This document shows, piece after piece, positions 8,506 to 17,771 of a stretch of DNA of 64,000 nt. Source of the DNA: Brevibacillus brevis (GTDB taxonomy: Bacteria > Bacillota > Bacilli > Brevibacillales > Brevibacillaceae). The translations under genes were made by a program, and so were the position numbers. The DNA lies in contig NZ_CP041767.1 of NCBI RefSeq assembly GCF_022026395.1, positions 275,001-339,000 of the forward strand. Reading direction: 5' to 3'. The notes beneath the pieces are model-generated. The model made no database searches, was not told where the DNA came from, and saw nothing but the letters and a program-made list of their open reading frames with translations. Each line of letters starts with the position of its first letter. The first letter of the stretch is position 1.

Positions 8506-10338
8506 ATGTGCGGAATCGTTGGATATATTGGAAATAAACAAGCGCAAGACATCGTTATCGGAGGACTTCGCAAACTGGAGTATCGCGGCTATGATTCAGC
8601 AGGGGTCGCTGTCGTGAATGCAAACGGATTGGAGTACTCAAAAGCTCAGGGTCGCTTGGCTGTTCTGGAAGGCCGTTTGGAATCGAAGCCATTGACTGGT
8701 TCTATGGGAATCGGGCATACACGTTGGGCGACACACGGAAAACCGTCTGACGAGAACTCCCACCCACATACAGACGAAAAATCGGCTTTTGCAGTCGTTC
8801 ACAACGGGATTATCGAAAACTTCCTGCCATTGAAAGAAGAGCTGCTGGCAAAAGGCTACACGTTCACTTCTGAGACAGATACCGAGGTTATCGCTCACTT
8901 GCTCGCGGACATGTACGATGGCGATATCGTTTCTACAGCGCGTCGTGCTGTGCAACGCATGCGTGGTGCCTATGCATTGGGTATCATGACGGAACATGAG
9001 CCTGACAAGCTGGTAGCGATTCGTTTGGCTAGCCCGTTGGTAGTTGGTGTGGGTCAAGGCGAGAGCTTTATCGGTTCGGATATCCCGGCTATATTGGAGC
9101 ATACACGTGACGTGTACATTTTGAACGAAGGCGAAATGGCTGTGTTGACTCGCGATGGTGTGGAACTGATGAACGCAGAGACCGGAGAGAAAATCGAGCG
9201 GGAACTGTTCCATGTCGAGTGGGATCTGGTACAAGCGGAAAAAGGCGGATATGATTCCTTCATGCTCAAGGAAATGCACGAGCAGCCTCAAGCTGTTCGC
9301 GATACCATGGGTGCCCGCATTGACGAGGACAACAAGCGAGTGATTTTGCCTGAGCTAAAAATGAGCGATGCGGAACTGGCGACATACGATCGCATCTACA
9401 TCGTGGCATGCGGTACCTCCATGCACGCAGGTCTCGTCGGTAAGGATGTTATCGAAAAATGGACTCGCGTACCTGTAGAGGTAGCAGTCGCTTCCGAGTT
9501 CCGTTACCGTGATCCGATCTACACAGACAAGACACTGATGATCGTCATTAGCCAATCGGGTGAGACAGCAGACACGCTGGCTGCACTGCGTGAGGCGAAG
9601 AAGAGCAACGTGAAGGTGTTGGCTATCACCAACGTGGTAGGCAGCTCTGTAGCTCGCGAAGCTGACGAAGTGATCTTTACGTGGGCTGGTCCAGAAGTAG
9701 CGGTAGCGTCTACGAAAGCATACACCTCACAAGTCGTTGCCCTGTACTTGTTCAGCCTGTATTTGGCTCAAGTAAAAGGCACCATGGCGGCTGCTGAGAT
9801 TGCCGAAGTCGTAGAGCACTTGAGCGAGATCCCTGGTAAAATCGCTTCCATGCTGAATAACGATGATCAGATTCGTCGCTTTGCAGAGGGCACAAAAGAG
9901 GTAAGCAGCCTGTTCTTCATCGGCCGCAGCCTCGACTATGCGGTATCGCTGGAAGGCTCTCTGAAGCTGAAAGAAATCTCTTACATTCACTCCGAGGCGT
10001 ATCCAGCCGGTGAGCTGAAGCACGGTACTCTTGCGCTGATTGAAGATAATGTTCCAGTTGTAGCTTTGGCTACGCAACCAGACATCTACGAAAAAACGGT
10101 AAGCAACATCGTGGAAGTAAAAGCTCGCGGCGCTCATGTACTGGGCTTTGCGACTGAAGGCAACCACGATCTGGCGAAGAGTGTGGATGAGGTCATTTAC
10201 ATGCCAGCCACTCTGCCAATGCTCACACCGATTCTGACCGTCATTCCATTGCAATTGCTTGCTTACTATGCTTCTGTCGCTCGTGGCCTCGATGTGGATA
10301 AACCACGGAACTTGGCGAAGAGTGTGACGGTTGAGTAA
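8506..10338 (+). CDS. glmS: Glutamine-fructose-6-phosphate aminotransferase GlmS
   Basis: Makes glucosamine-6-phosphate from fructose-6-phosphate and glutamine, the first step to UDP-GlcNAc. The 610-residue protein starts MCGIVGYIG, so removal of Met exposes the catalytic Cys. An N-terminal glutaminase domain (GHTRWATHG, HNGIIEN) is followed by two SIS isomerase domains (CGTSMHAG, SQSGETADT, SEAYPAGELKHG). The start at 8506 is required by the catalytic N-terminal Cys and is preceded by GGAAGGGG. Expression is controlled by the ribozyme in its leader. Confidence 0.98.
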   Translation: MCGIVGYIGNKQAQDIVIGGLRKLEYRGYDSAGVAVVNANGLEYSKAQGRLAVLEGRLESKPLTGSMGIGHTRWATHGKPSDENSHPHTDEKSAFAVVHNGIIENFLPLKEELLAKGYTFTSETDTEVIAHLLADMYDGDIVSTARRAVQRMRGAYALGIMTEHEPDKLVAIRLASPLVVGVGQGESFIGSDIPAILEHTRDVYILNEGEMAVLTRDGVELMNAETGEKIERELFHVEWDLVQAEKGGYDSFMLKEMHEQPQAVRDTMGARIDEDNKRVILPELKMSDAELATYDRIYIVACGTSMHAGLVGKDVIEKWTRVPVEVAVASEFRYRDPIYTDKTLMIVISQSGETADTLAALREAKKSNVKVLAITNVVGSSVAREADEVIFTWAGPEVAVASTKAYTSQVVALYLFSLYLAQVKGTMAAAEIAEVVEHLSEIPGKIASMLNNDDQIRRFAEGTKEVSSLFFIGRSLDYAVSLEGSLKLKEISYIHSEAYPAGELKHGTLALIEDNVPVVALATQPDIYEKTVSNIVEVKARGAHVLGFATEGNHDLAKSVDEVIYMPATLPMLTPILTVIPLQLLAYYASVARGLDVDKPRNLAKSVTVE

Positions 10339-10450
10339 GGGTTGAAGGGGATAAGAACATCCTGTTCATATTCGTTGATATTAGAGTAAGTAAATTTACA
10401 TTAGACTTGGTAAAGAGTATATAGTTTTTCTTTGCGATTAAAGTCATGTT

Positions 10451-10509
10451 AATAAGTCGAGTGAAATTCAGATATGCACATCTGTTTTTCCTCGGCTTAT
10501 TTTTATTTT
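10451..10509 (+). terminator. Terminator after glmS
   Basis: Outer stem AATAAGTCGAG/CTCGGCTTATT with an inner CAGAT/ATCTG hairpin, followed by a T-rich tail. Confidence 0.7.
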
Positions 10510-10863
10510 CTAGCCATCTATTTATTGAAACAAAGTGTTAGGTGAAATATTGTCTGTTACTAAAAAATATGTGCCAAACCCCGCCACAAGCTCTATCAGA
10601 GTCGAGGCGGGGTTTAACGGTTTCTACTGCGCTATTTTCACGAGGTCATCGAATATACGCGTCGCGGAAGTTGCTTTATGGTGAATGCCTCGATAGAGTT
10701 GGCAGCTTCCCGCCCGGAGGTATATAGATGCGTTTAGCTCGACCTTCTCCTGAGTGGTCCCATAGTATCTCTGCTTTGTCCCAAAAAGAATCACCATTAT
10801 TAAAGCCGGTAATCCTTAGCGTACAAGATACCGGCGTTTTAGTGTTAAATAGGTGTTTTCAAG
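10510..10863. other. Intergenic region without a convincing gene
   Basis: The 350 bp between the glmS terminator and the glpQ stop hold a 10-bp hairpin AAACCCCGCC/GGCGGGGTTT (10576-10615) and the glpQ terminator (10805-10835). A 57-codon minus-strand frame (10797 to 10624) and a plus-strand frame at 10728 behind GGAGG are open, but neither resembles a known protein and both have weak coding character. No function is assigned. Confidence 0.4.
10805..10835 (-). terminator. Terminator after glpQ
   Basis: A GCCGGTA/TACCGGC stem 29 bases past the glpQ stop is followed on the minus strand by TTTAATAA. The tail is moderate. Confidence 0.55.
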
Positions 10864-11982
10864 TTACTTTGCGGTCTGTGTACCCTGGGACTGGGGCATT
10901 TTGCTTTGGGACTCCGCTCTTTGTAAAAAATCAACGGCACGGTCAGGGAAGTCCGTAAACACCCCGTCAACTCCTGCTGTGAAGTAGAACTGATCGAGCA
11001 GTTCCTCAAAGTTTGCTGCATAGGCAGGGATTTCTCCTTTATCCACTCGGAAGGTGTATGGATGCACTTCCAGGTCAGCTTCATGAGCCTCTTTGACAAG
11101 ATTGGTAATGATCAGGTGGTCTCTCGTCGACTCTTCTTTGATGATCATCGGCTTCCATGGCCCTACGCCGTCTGCGTATTTCGCAATTTCTTTCATCGCC
11201 CCTTTTTCAAACATCCAATCGTAGTTGTAGGGAACGGCCTTACCGTTTTCATAGATCATGGTTTCGTTCCAGTCGGTTTCTGCCATGAGCTGTACTAGCT
11301 TCACGTTCATATTCAAATGTGGATAGAGTTCCGTGCGAATCCGTTTTGCTTCATTGGGGTCGAAAGTCTGTATGTATGCTTTGTCATTCTTGGACACGTA
11401 GCCGTACTTTTTCAACACCTGGAGCACTGCGAGGCTGATGTCCTTTCCTTCGTGTCTGTGGAACCAGGGAGCCTTGATCTCCGCATAGATCCCTACGTTA
11501 CGACCCGTGCTTTTGTTCATACCCTGGATCAGTTCAATCTCTTCTTCCAGGGTGTGAGCACTGAAGCTGGATTTCCAGATAGGGAAGCGATCCGGATAGT
11601 CTTGTACCTGCTTGCCGTTTTCTACTGTGAAGACCTCTGTCCTTTTCAGTTTCTTGATCTCGTCAAGAGTGAAATCAATAACGTAGTACCTGCCGTCTTT
11701 TCGTTTTCGATCAGGGTAGACCTCGGCTACATTGGTTACGCTGTCCAGATAATGGTCGTGCATGATGACCAGTTTGTTGTCCTTTGTCATGACCACGTCT
11801 TGTTCGATGTAGTCGACTCCCATCGCGTAAGCCATCGCTTTTGCGGGCAGCGTATGTTCCGGCAAGTATCCGCTCGCTCCGCGGTGGGCGATGACAATCT
11901 TATCCGCTTCGGCAAAGGATACGCTTCCAAAGCTTGTTGTAATAGCGAGAGCGGCTGCCAAGGATGTAACCAGTTTTTTCAT
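10864..11982 (-). CDS. glpQ: Secreted glycerophosphodiester phosphodiesterase GlpQ
   Basis: Cleaves glycerophosphodiesters from phospholipids or teichoic acid to glycerol-3-phosphate and alcohol outside the membrane. The 372-residue precursor has a Sec signal peptide (about residues 1-26, ending SVSFAEA) and the GDPD motif HRGASGYLPEHT with the metal-binding E-x-D (IEQDVVMT) and HDHYLD. The start at 11982 follows GGAGGAGGAAC; 13 further in-frame codons upstream have no such site. Its product is taken up by GlpT (18.1-19.5 kb), and both genes share the same leader architecture. Confidence 0.93.
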   Translation of the reverse strand: MKKLVTSLAAALAITTSFGSVSFAEADKIVIAHRGASGYLPEHTLPAKAMAYAMGVDYIEQDVVMTKDNKLVIMHDHYLDSVTNVAEVYPDRKRKDGRYYVIDFTLDEIKKLKRTEVFTVENGKQVQDYPDRFPIWKSSFSAHTLEEEIELIQGMNKSTGRNVGIYAEIKAPWFHRHEGKDISLAVLQVLKKYGYVSKNDKAYIQTFDPNEAKRIRTELYPHLNMNVKLVQLMAETDWNETMIYENGKAVPYNYDWMFEKGAMKEIAKYADGVGPWKPMIIKEESTRDHLIITNLVKEAHEADLEVHPYTFRVDKGEIPAYAANFEELLDQFYFTAGVDGVFTDFPDRAVDFLQRAESQSKMPQSQGTQTAK

Positions 11983-12004
11983 GTTGTTCCTCCTCCATTT
12001 GGAT

Positions 12005-12081
12005 GAAAAAAAGATCCACAAATTCCATTGATAGGTTATACCGTACCAAATGAAATATTGTGAATCTCCTGATCTCCATCA
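12005..12081 (-). promoter_or_regulatory. glpQ leader: terminator and shared glp RNA motif (putative GlpP target)
   Basis: On the minus strand a 21-base motif, TGATGGAGATC followed by AGGAGATTCA (12081-12061), runs into a hairpin with arms CACAATATTTCATT and AATGGAATTTGTG (12062-12017) and then a run of seven T (12012-12006). The same motif (18 of 21 identical) precedes the leader terminator of glpT. In B. subtilis the protein GlpP prevents termination in such glp leaders when glycerol-3-phosphate is present; GlpP control here is inferred. Confidence 0.75.
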
Positions 12082-12103
12082 CAAAAATATTATATTGGTT
12101 ACT

Positions 12104-12132
12104 AATGTAAGGGAAAAAGAAAGCGCTGTCAA
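12104..12132 (-). promoter_or_regulatory. glpQ sigma-A promoter with overlapping cre site
   Basis: TTGACA (12132-12127) and TACATT (12109-12104) are 17 bp apart. AGAAAGCGCTGTCA (12118-12131) covers the -35 box and spacer and fits the CcpA cre consensus except at its first base. This suggests catabolite repression. Confidence 0.75.
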
Positions 12133-12183
12133 CAAATAGTTGGCGAGTGCCTATTACCCATTTTATGTATGGCTGGACAAAAA

Positions 12184-12219
12184 AACAGCAAGGCTGATCG
12201 GAGGACCAACCTTGCTGTT
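12184..12219 (-). terminator. Terminator of MarR-nitroreductase-monooxygenase operon
   Basis: Perfect AACAGCAAGG/CCTTGCTGTT arms, with seven T on the minus-strand side and five on the plus-strand side. Confidence 0.85.
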
Positions 12220-12236
12220 TTTCCGTACATCACGAA

Positions 12237-12533
12237 TTACAACTTCACAGGCTCTCCTGCGAATACTTCCAATTCCATAGCTGCTGCAAAAAAGGAGGGA
12301 GCTTGCTTCACAAAAGCCTGAAAATGATCGCTTGCATTGTGGGCCGCTACTGCGGCAGCGTCCTTCCACTTTTCTACCATGGTGTAGTGATATTCTTGCT
12401 CTGTGCTTTTCAGAAGGGTGTATCCGACATTCCCTTCTTCAGCTTGGCTTGCAGCAACCAGGGCTTTGGCCGCTTGAAGGAACGCTTCTTCCTGGGCGGG
12501 TATCACTTGCAGATGGGCATGTATAATAAGCAT
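12237..12533 (-). CDS. Antibiotic biosynthesis monooxygenase (ABM) domain protein
   Basis: A 98-residue single-domain protein of the dimeric alpha-beta ABM/YgiN family, whose members include quinol monooxygenases. Visible features are the opening strand MLIIHAHLQVIPA, the helix FLQAAKALVAASQAEEGNVGY, and YTMVEKWKDAAAVAAHNASDHFQAFVK. The start at 12533 follows GAAAGGGAG. It is the last gene of a three-gene operon with a nitroreductase (31 bp upstream) and a MarR regulator, which suggests quinone or electrophile detoxification. The substrate is unknown. Confidence 0.8.
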   Translation of the reverse strand: MLIIHAHLQVIPAQEEAFLQAAKALVAASQAEEGNVGYTLLKSTEQEYHYTMVEKWKDAAAVAAHNASDHFQAFVKQAPSFFAAAMELEVFAGEPVKL

Positions 12534-12564
12534 GGTTTTCTCCCTTTCTTCCAACGAATTTGAA

Positions 12565-13203
12565 TTATTTCCAGGTTGTCACTGTCTCAACGGGGAGACG
12601 GTAAGAGGGGTATCCTTCCTTGGCTGCTTTCCCGATACTGATCAGCATGATCGGTTGGTAGCGATCCTTGTCCAAATCCAGCGCTTCAGCTATTTGATCC
12701 TTTTCATAGCCGCCGATCGGGTTCGTGTCATAGCCGAATGAACGGGCAACCAGCATCAATTGCATGGATACGAGACCAGCATCGATAAAATTGACATCGC
12801 GCAGGTCAGAAGCGGGTAGATTGGCGTAGTAAGGCTTTACGGCTTTCAGCTGCATGTCCTTCACTTCCTGCGGCATGTATCCGAGCTCGACAGCTTTTCC
12901 AAATATCTCATCCATATATTCCGCATTATTCATGTCGACGAAGACGGCAATGACGGCGGAAGAGGTGAGTACCTGCGTTTTGTTGAAGCGTGCCAGCTCT
13001 GCAAGCTTTTCTTTCCCTTCTTGACTTTCGATCACCACAAAGCGCCAAGGCTGCATGTTGACCGAAGATGGAGCGCGTGTGGCCCCCGCTAGAATTTCAA
13101 TCATTTCCTCGCGGCTGATTTTTATTTCAGGATCATAAAGTTTGACAGAACGACGACCAAACGTAATTTCACGAAAATCATTTGTTCTTTGTACGGTGCT
13201 CAT
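12565..13203 (-). CDS. Nitroreductase family FMN-dependent oxidoreductase
   Basis: A 212-residue NAD(P)H flavin oxidoreductase of the nitroreductase fold. The N-terminal FMN-binding RRSVKLYDPEIKISREEM and the APSSVNMQPWRFVV motif are present, as is the C-terminal GYEKDQIAEALDLDKDRYQPIMLISIGK. Members reduce nitro compounds or quinones. The start at 13203 follows GAAGGGAG at 11 bp; an in-frame TTG at 13230 is possible but would place the start directly at the MarR stop. It is co-transcribed with the MarR gene upstream. Confidence 0.88.
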   Translation of the reverse strand: MSTVQRTNDFREITFGRRSVKLYDPEIKISREEMIEILAGATRAPSSVNMQPWRFVVIESQEGKEKLAELARFNKTQVLTSSAVIAVFVDMNNAEYMDEIFGKAVELGYMPQEVKDMQLKAVKPYYANLPASDLRDVNFIDAGLVSMQLMLVARSFGYDTNPIGGYEKDQIAEALDLDKDRYQPIMLISIGKAAKEGYPSYRLPVETVTTWK

Positions 13204-13230
13204 GTAAAAACAGACTCCCTTCTTGAACAA

Positions 13231-13650
13231 TCAAATGTTGTTTTGCATCCGTTTGAGAAAATCAGTTAAGACCTGCGTCTCATCGTCGCTGAAGCCTTCC
13301 AGAATCTGCTGGATAAAATTTCGTTTCTCGCTTTTGTACCCTTCAATCCGATGATGTCCTTCTTCGGAGAGACGAACGAAGGTTTCGCGGTTATCATTTG
13401 GATTTTTGTGTCGGGTCACCATGCCATCCGCTTCCAGTTGCTTCAGGTGGCGTGTAATGGCAGCACTGTCGATATTAATGTGCTTTTGTAGCTGGGACTG
13501 ATTGATTTCGTTGCATTCGCAAAGGATTTGCAAGATCGCGAGACGAGTAGAGCTGATTCCGGTACAGCGTTCGAACTTGGGACTTATTTTATTGGTTAAT
13601 CCGATGAGCAGATTCAGTATTTGCTCTTCTTCAAATTCCTTGCGTGTCAT
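13231..13650 (-). CDS. MarR family transcriptional regulator
   Basis: A 139-residue winged-helix repressor. The helix-turn-helix reads INQSQLQKHINIDSAAITRHLKQLEADGMVTRHKNPNDNRETFVRLSEEG, with the typical wing D-x-R. A good site, GGGAGG, precedes the start. It is the first gene of the operon with the nitroreductase and ABM protein. A 31-bp near-perfect palindrome about 100 bp upstream is its probable operator. One Cys pair near CTGISSTR/CECNE could serve redox sensing, but this is speculation. Confidence 0.9.
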   Translation of the reverse strand: MTRKEFEEEQILNLLIGLTNKISPKFERCTGISSTRLAILQILCECNEINQSQLQKHINIDSAAITRHLKQLEADGMVTRHKNPNDNRETFVRLSEEGHHRIEGYKSEKRNFIQQILEGFSDDETQVLTDFLKRMQNNI

Positions 13651-13745
13651 GAAAAATGCCTCCCGGGGGCAATATGAATAGGAACTCAGTCATATATCCA
13701 CAAGCATGACAACATACAGTCAGTGGAGCATGATAGCTTGATGAT

Positions 13746-13776
13746 ATTTGACGCATCAATAATTGATACGTCAAAT
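13746..13776. promoter_or_regulatory. 31-bp palindromic operator upstream of MarR operon
   Basis: ATTTGACGCATCAAT (13746-13760) is mirrored by ATTGATACGTCAAAT (13762-13776) around a single A at 13761, with one mismatch. On the minus strand it contains TTGACG-N17-TCAAAT, a possible promoter, so a bound repressor would block RNA polymerase. Confidence 0.75.
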
Positions 13777-13942
13777 AATATAACACCTTATTTCAGCGTT
13801 TGCAACATATGGTCTGCAAAAGTCGCTGGACGGTATGGTCATAGCAGAAGTTAAGTGATTCATACGAAGAGGGAATGGAGTAAGGGGAGAGGGGACATCT
13901 TACTCCAATCGCAATTAATAGATAACAGAACGAAAGGAAGCT

Positions 13943-15157
13943 TCACTTGCTAGGCCCTGATGCGCCGAAATCAGTAGTGGTAAGCTTTACGAAGTAAGTG
14001 ATGGGTACAGTACTGAATGTTTGGTCCCAATCTTTTTTTACTTTCTCCCATGTTTTTGGATACTCGATTCGCAAACGTTCTCCGAATCCGGCAACATCCG
14101 CATGGAAATGGTTTTGCATTTTTGCTGTGACACTCTTGACCAGTTTCCGTACTTCCAATTCAGCCGCTTTTTCCACCCTTTTCAGGAATTCATTTTCAAA
14201 AGGATTTGCGTTCAACACCCAATTTTCAGACAAGCGTCCCTTCGAATTGATATGCACATCAAAGGAAATCTTGTTTCCGTCAACATGGGGAGTGATTTTG
14301 CTCTCCATGGTTTCGATCTCATAGATGATCAGTTGACCTGTCTCCTTGTCAAGGCTTCTCACTAGCCCTCCTTTACCTTTTCCGGTTATCCACGTTATGC
14401 CCTCCAAATCCATTTCGTTTAAAAATCCCGCCCATTTTTTTGTCTTTCCATTGATCACGGCTGCCCCCTCAAACTTCACTTCCTTGTTAGAAGCGGCAAC
14501 ATTTTGCAAGAGAAAGCTTGATTCGGAATTCAACTTGGCCGTTAATTTGGCGAGTGACACAGGAGGTAAAATTTTGGCTGTTCGGTTTCGGTTATCTACG
14601 ATTCCAAGCAAATTCAGTGCTGGCAATTCTCCCGGTTTTTTGGTTTCCAAGACATCGCGGGCATTCCCGTTACTAACCAATACCAAGCAGCTTGGACGTA
14701 TTTCATTATCTCGCAGAAATAGATCCAGCAAAGATTCCAAACGATGTGTGTGTAACAGAGCCTCGCTAATCACAATGACTTTTAAGTGCGGGCTGAACAA
14801 GGGGGTATCATGACTCAATGAAAATTCACGGATGATTGGAAGGATAGATTCACCAGTTTGGGACGCATTCAAATATGCTTTTTGTTGTGGTCCTGCCGAA
14901 CTGCTTTCTTTGCTTGTTGCTTTTGGGTTAATAAATTGATAGGTCATGGTGATTGTGTCAACGTGAGGAGGGCTCTTTCCCTGCTTTTCCAGCTTTTTTT
15001 CAACATTTGATTTGTTGCTGGCATCCAATGCCAAACCGATGCCCATACCCATCTTGTCGATATCGTTGCTGCTCCAGCATCCAGTCAGTAAGAAGAGCAG
15101 GAAAACAGATAACGACGTCAAGAGGAGGAGCCACTCACGATGATGACTTTGCTTCAT
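13943..15157 (-). CDS. Ger(x)C family spore germination lipoprotein (GerAC type)
   Basis: The C subunit of a GerA-type germinant receptor, anchored by lipid in the inner spore membrane. The 404-residue precursor has a signal peptide with lipobox LLTGC (Cys at about 27) followed by WSSNDIDKMGMGIG, typical of the family, and conserved mid regions such as LPIIREFSLSHDTPLFSPHLKV. It overlaps the upstream permease gene by 23 bp, so the genes are translationally linked. Confidence 0.92.
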   Translation of the reverse strand: MKQSHHREWLLLLTSLSVFLLFLLTGCWSSNDIDKMGMGIGLALDASNKSNVEKKLEKQGKSPPHVDTITMTYQFINPKATSKESSSAGPQQKAYLNASQTGESILPIIREFSLSHDTPLFSPHLKVIVISEALLHTHRLESLLDLFLRDNEIRPSCLVLVSNGNARDVLETKKPGELPALNLLGIVDNRNRTAKILPPVSLAKLTAKLNSESSFLLQNVAASNKEVKFEGAAVINGKTKKWAGFLNEMDLEGITWITGKGKGGLVRSLDKETGQLIIYEIETMESKITPHVDGNKISFDVHINSKGRLSENWVLNANPFENEFLKRVEKAAELEVRKLVKSVTAKMQNHFHADVAGFGERLRIEYPKTWEKVKKDWDQTFSTVPITYFVKLTTTDFGASGPSK

Positions 15158-16244
15158 GCTTACCCACCTTCCAGCCAGAAATAATAAGAAGCAGAAGGGG
15201 CATTACACCAAATAATAAAAAGGCTGCATCGCCCACAAAATCGCCAAGTGCAAATACACTATTGATTTCTTTTGGAGTCATCGTAATGATGTAGATAACA
15301 GGCAGCAATCCGAATAGAAACGGCTCCATATTTTTCTTGAAGAGCTGGGCGAGGCCTAGAGCGGCTGAGTAGTAAGCCAACGTGAAAGTAGAAAAGATTT
15401 GCATAATCCATAATACGAGCAGCAACGATTCAAACCGTTCAAAGAGTAAACCGGTAATTTCAAAGCTTCGTATGAGATCAATGGTCGGCCATGTCCTTGT
15501 GACGACTCCATCGATTGAAAACGCCCCAATGACCATCACGACTGTCATCAGGTAAAAGATCAACGAGGCGCTAATTCCCACCACAACGGTTTTCACGCCT
15601 TTATTTGGCTGTCTCATGTATACCACCAGAATCATCATTATTTCAAAACCGGTATAGGCGAGCGCAGTTGGTTTAATCCCATCGAACACCGGTTTCCACC
15701 CCAGCCCCAATACGGGACGAAGATGATCGATTTCAAAAATTTTTATGCTCATCAAGGAAACCACCAAAAAAAAGAGGACAGTAATTGGCAAGATAATCTC
15801 AAGCATACGGGCGAGACAATTGATGCCACCTATGACAAGATAAAGAGCAACCCACAAAAATACCATAACAATGGCCCACATAGGGGTTTTCTCCAGCAAG
15901 TAAAAGGTTGTTACTTCAGCCATAGATCGGACTTGAAGAGATGAGGTCAAACAAAAATAACAGATGATCAGAAGGCTGAGCATCCTTCCAACCCATTCCC
16001 CTGCAATTTCCTGGCTGTATTCAAAAAACGTTTTCTCAGGGAACCGCTGGCTTAATTTTACAATGATTATCCCAGCGAGCATCGCGAGTAAACCGCCAAT
16101 GAGGACACTTATCCAAACATCCGGTGTCTTTGCTTTTTCCACTGAGATTCTAGGCAGGGTAAGGATTCCCGCTCCCAGTATGAAGTTGATGATGATCACT
16201 GCTGTTTGCGAGGTGGTGATCCGATCATTTCGGGTGGGTAACAT
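15135..16244 (-). CDS. GerAB-type spore germination permease
   Basis: The B subunit of a germinant receptor, an APC-superfamily membrane protein that binds the germinant. The 369 residues form about ten membrane segments, starting ITTSQTAVIIINFILGAGILTLPR. The start is placed at 16244, nine bases after AGGTG; an in-frame GTG at 16256 would add four residues. It lies 28 bp after the A subunit gene. Confidence 0.92.
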   Translation of the reverse strand: MLPTRNDRITTSQTAVIIINFILGAGILTLPRISVEKAKTPDVWISVLIGGLLAMLAGIIIVKLSQRFPEKTFFEYSQEIAGEWVGRMLSLLIICYFCLTSSLQVRSMAEVTTFYLLEKTPMWAIVMVFLWVALYLVIGGINCLARMLEIILPITVLFFLVVSLMSIKIFEIDHLRPVLGLGWKPVFDGIKPTALAYTGFEIMMILVVYMRQPNKGVKTVVVGISASLIFYLMTVVMVIGAFSIDGVVTRTWPTIDLIRSFEITGLLFERFESLLLVLWIMQIFSTFTLAYYSAALGLAQLFKKNMEPFLFGLLPVIYIITMTPKEINSVFALGDFVGDAAFLLFGVMPLLLLIISGWKVGKHEAKSSS

Positions 16245-16272
16245 TTTGGGCTTCACCTACTATACTGAGTGG

Positions 16273-17766
16273 TTATCCTTTGCGAGTCGGCTCTTTCGTA
16301 TGCAGCATTTTTGGACGGCGTTTCATCATCATGAGTGGCATGCGCACCATGAAATCTTTCCAATCCCTTAACCGATAGGGGACAGCAGGAGTAACATAAG
16401 GTACACCAAAACTTTTTAGTTTTACCAAATGACTCGTAAGCAAGAGAAAAAACAAAATCACCCCGTACAATCCAAACATGGCTGCGGAGAACATGACCAA
16501 AAACCGAATGAGACGTAAGGAAATACCCAGGTTGTATGACGGAATGGCAAAGGAGGAAATAGCAGTGACAGCCACGACGATTACCATAATTGGGCTGACA
16601 ATACCTGCTTGTACTGCAGCTTGACCAATAATCAGTCCACCGACAATCCCGATGGCAGGGCCGATTGGTTTCGGCAATCGAAGACCGGCTTCTCTCATAA
16701 TCTCGATAGAAACCTCCATGATCAGTGCCTCCAACAAAGCGGGAAATGGAACTCCTTGTCGAGTGCTGATGATGGAAATAGCCAATTCGGTAGGAATCAG
16801 CCCTTGGTGAAAAGAGATAAAGGAAATATAGAGGGCTGGTATAAGTAAGGAAGAAAAGGCAGTGAAAAAGCGCAACAAGCGAATGAATGTGCTTGGAATC
16901 CATCGCTCATAATAGTCTTCAGGCGATTGCAGGAGCATGCTGAACGTCACCGGAACGATTAAGGCAAAAGGAGTACCATCCAGCAAGATGGCCACTCGTC
17001 CTTCCAGTAATGCACTGATGACGCGGTCAGGCCGTTCTGTGCTCTGCGCTTGCGGGAATGGGCTGAGATAATTATCTTCAATAAGTTGCTCCACATAGCC
17101 GGATTCCGGCACATGGTCAATTTTAATTTTCGTAATTCGGTTTTTTACTTCTTCAACCAACGCGGGATTTGCAATCTCTTTCATATAGGCGATAATCAGC
17201 TCTTTTTTTGCACGCTCTCCCACCTGAAATTTTAGGAAGAGAAGATCTCCATTTTCACCGTGTCTGCGCAAGAGGGCCGTATTTTCGCTTAACGTTTCCG
17301 TGAAGCCTACTCTAGGGCCTCTAACCAAAGATTCTGAGACAGGTTCATCTATATTTCTAGTTTTTACTTTTACGGTATTAAGAAGGAGAGCATTTGCGGA
17401 CCCTTCAATCAATAATGCCGTGTAGCCAGTCAATACTTTTGTCCTCAGATCGTATACATCCCGGCATTCCAGTATTTCATGGATGGAAAGCACATGATTG
17501 ATGAAAAACTCTTTGGATACAGAAACGTCCCCGGAAGAATTCTCCTGTACCATCACTGCCACAGAATCATTCATGAGCGTTTTCAGAATAGTATTATCGA
17601 TGAGATCGTGATCGGATAACCCATCTACAAAAATAATGGAAGCACGAATGGCAGTCTGTCCGAAAGAAAATTCGCGGATATGCACATCTGCGTTTTGGTC
17701 AATTTCCTGACGGATAAGATTCAAATTCGATAGGTAATCGTCTGTAAATGGAGCGATACTTTCCAT
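16273..17766 (-). CDS. GerAA-type spore germination receptor subunit
   Basis: The A subunit of a germinant receptor. The 497-residue protein has a large N-terminal soluble domain (residues 1-290) with [20 protein letters not shown] leading into the first membrane segment, and a C-terminal part of about five segments containing [19 protein letters not shown] and [19 protein letters not shown], the family hallmarks. The start follows GGAGGAAGAG. The coding order small peptide, A, B, C forms one operon. Confidence 0.94.
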   Translation of the reverse strand: MESIAPFTDDYLSNLNLIRQEIDQNADVHIREFSFGQTAIRASIIFVDGLSDHDLIDNTILKTLMNDSVAVMVQENSSGDVSVSKEFFINHVLSIHEILECRDVYDLRTKVLTGYTALLIEGSANALLLNTVKVKTRNIDEPVSESLVRGPRVGFTETLSENTALLRRHGENGDLLFLKFQVGERAKKELIIAYMKEIANPALVEEVKNRITKIKIDHVPESGYVEQLIEDNYLSPFPQAQSTERPDRVISALLEGRVAILLDGTPFALIVPVTFSMLLQSPEDYYERWIPSTFIRLLRFFTAFSSLLIPALYISFISFHQGLIPTELAISIISTRQGVPFPALLEALIMEVSIEIMREAGLRLPKPIGPAIGIVGGLIIGQAAVQAGIVSPIMVIVVAVTAISSFAIPSYNLGISLRLIRFLVMFSAAMFGLYGVILFFLLLTSHLVKLKSFGVPYVTPAVPYRLRDWKDFMVRMPLMMMKRRPKMLHTKEPTRKG

Positions 17767-17771
17767 CTATA

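Noticed and set aside
10542-10958. Two plus-strand frames, one behind GGAGG at 10728
   Set aside because: The second runs antisense through the 3' end of glpQ and has no protein-like pattern; neither could be supported.
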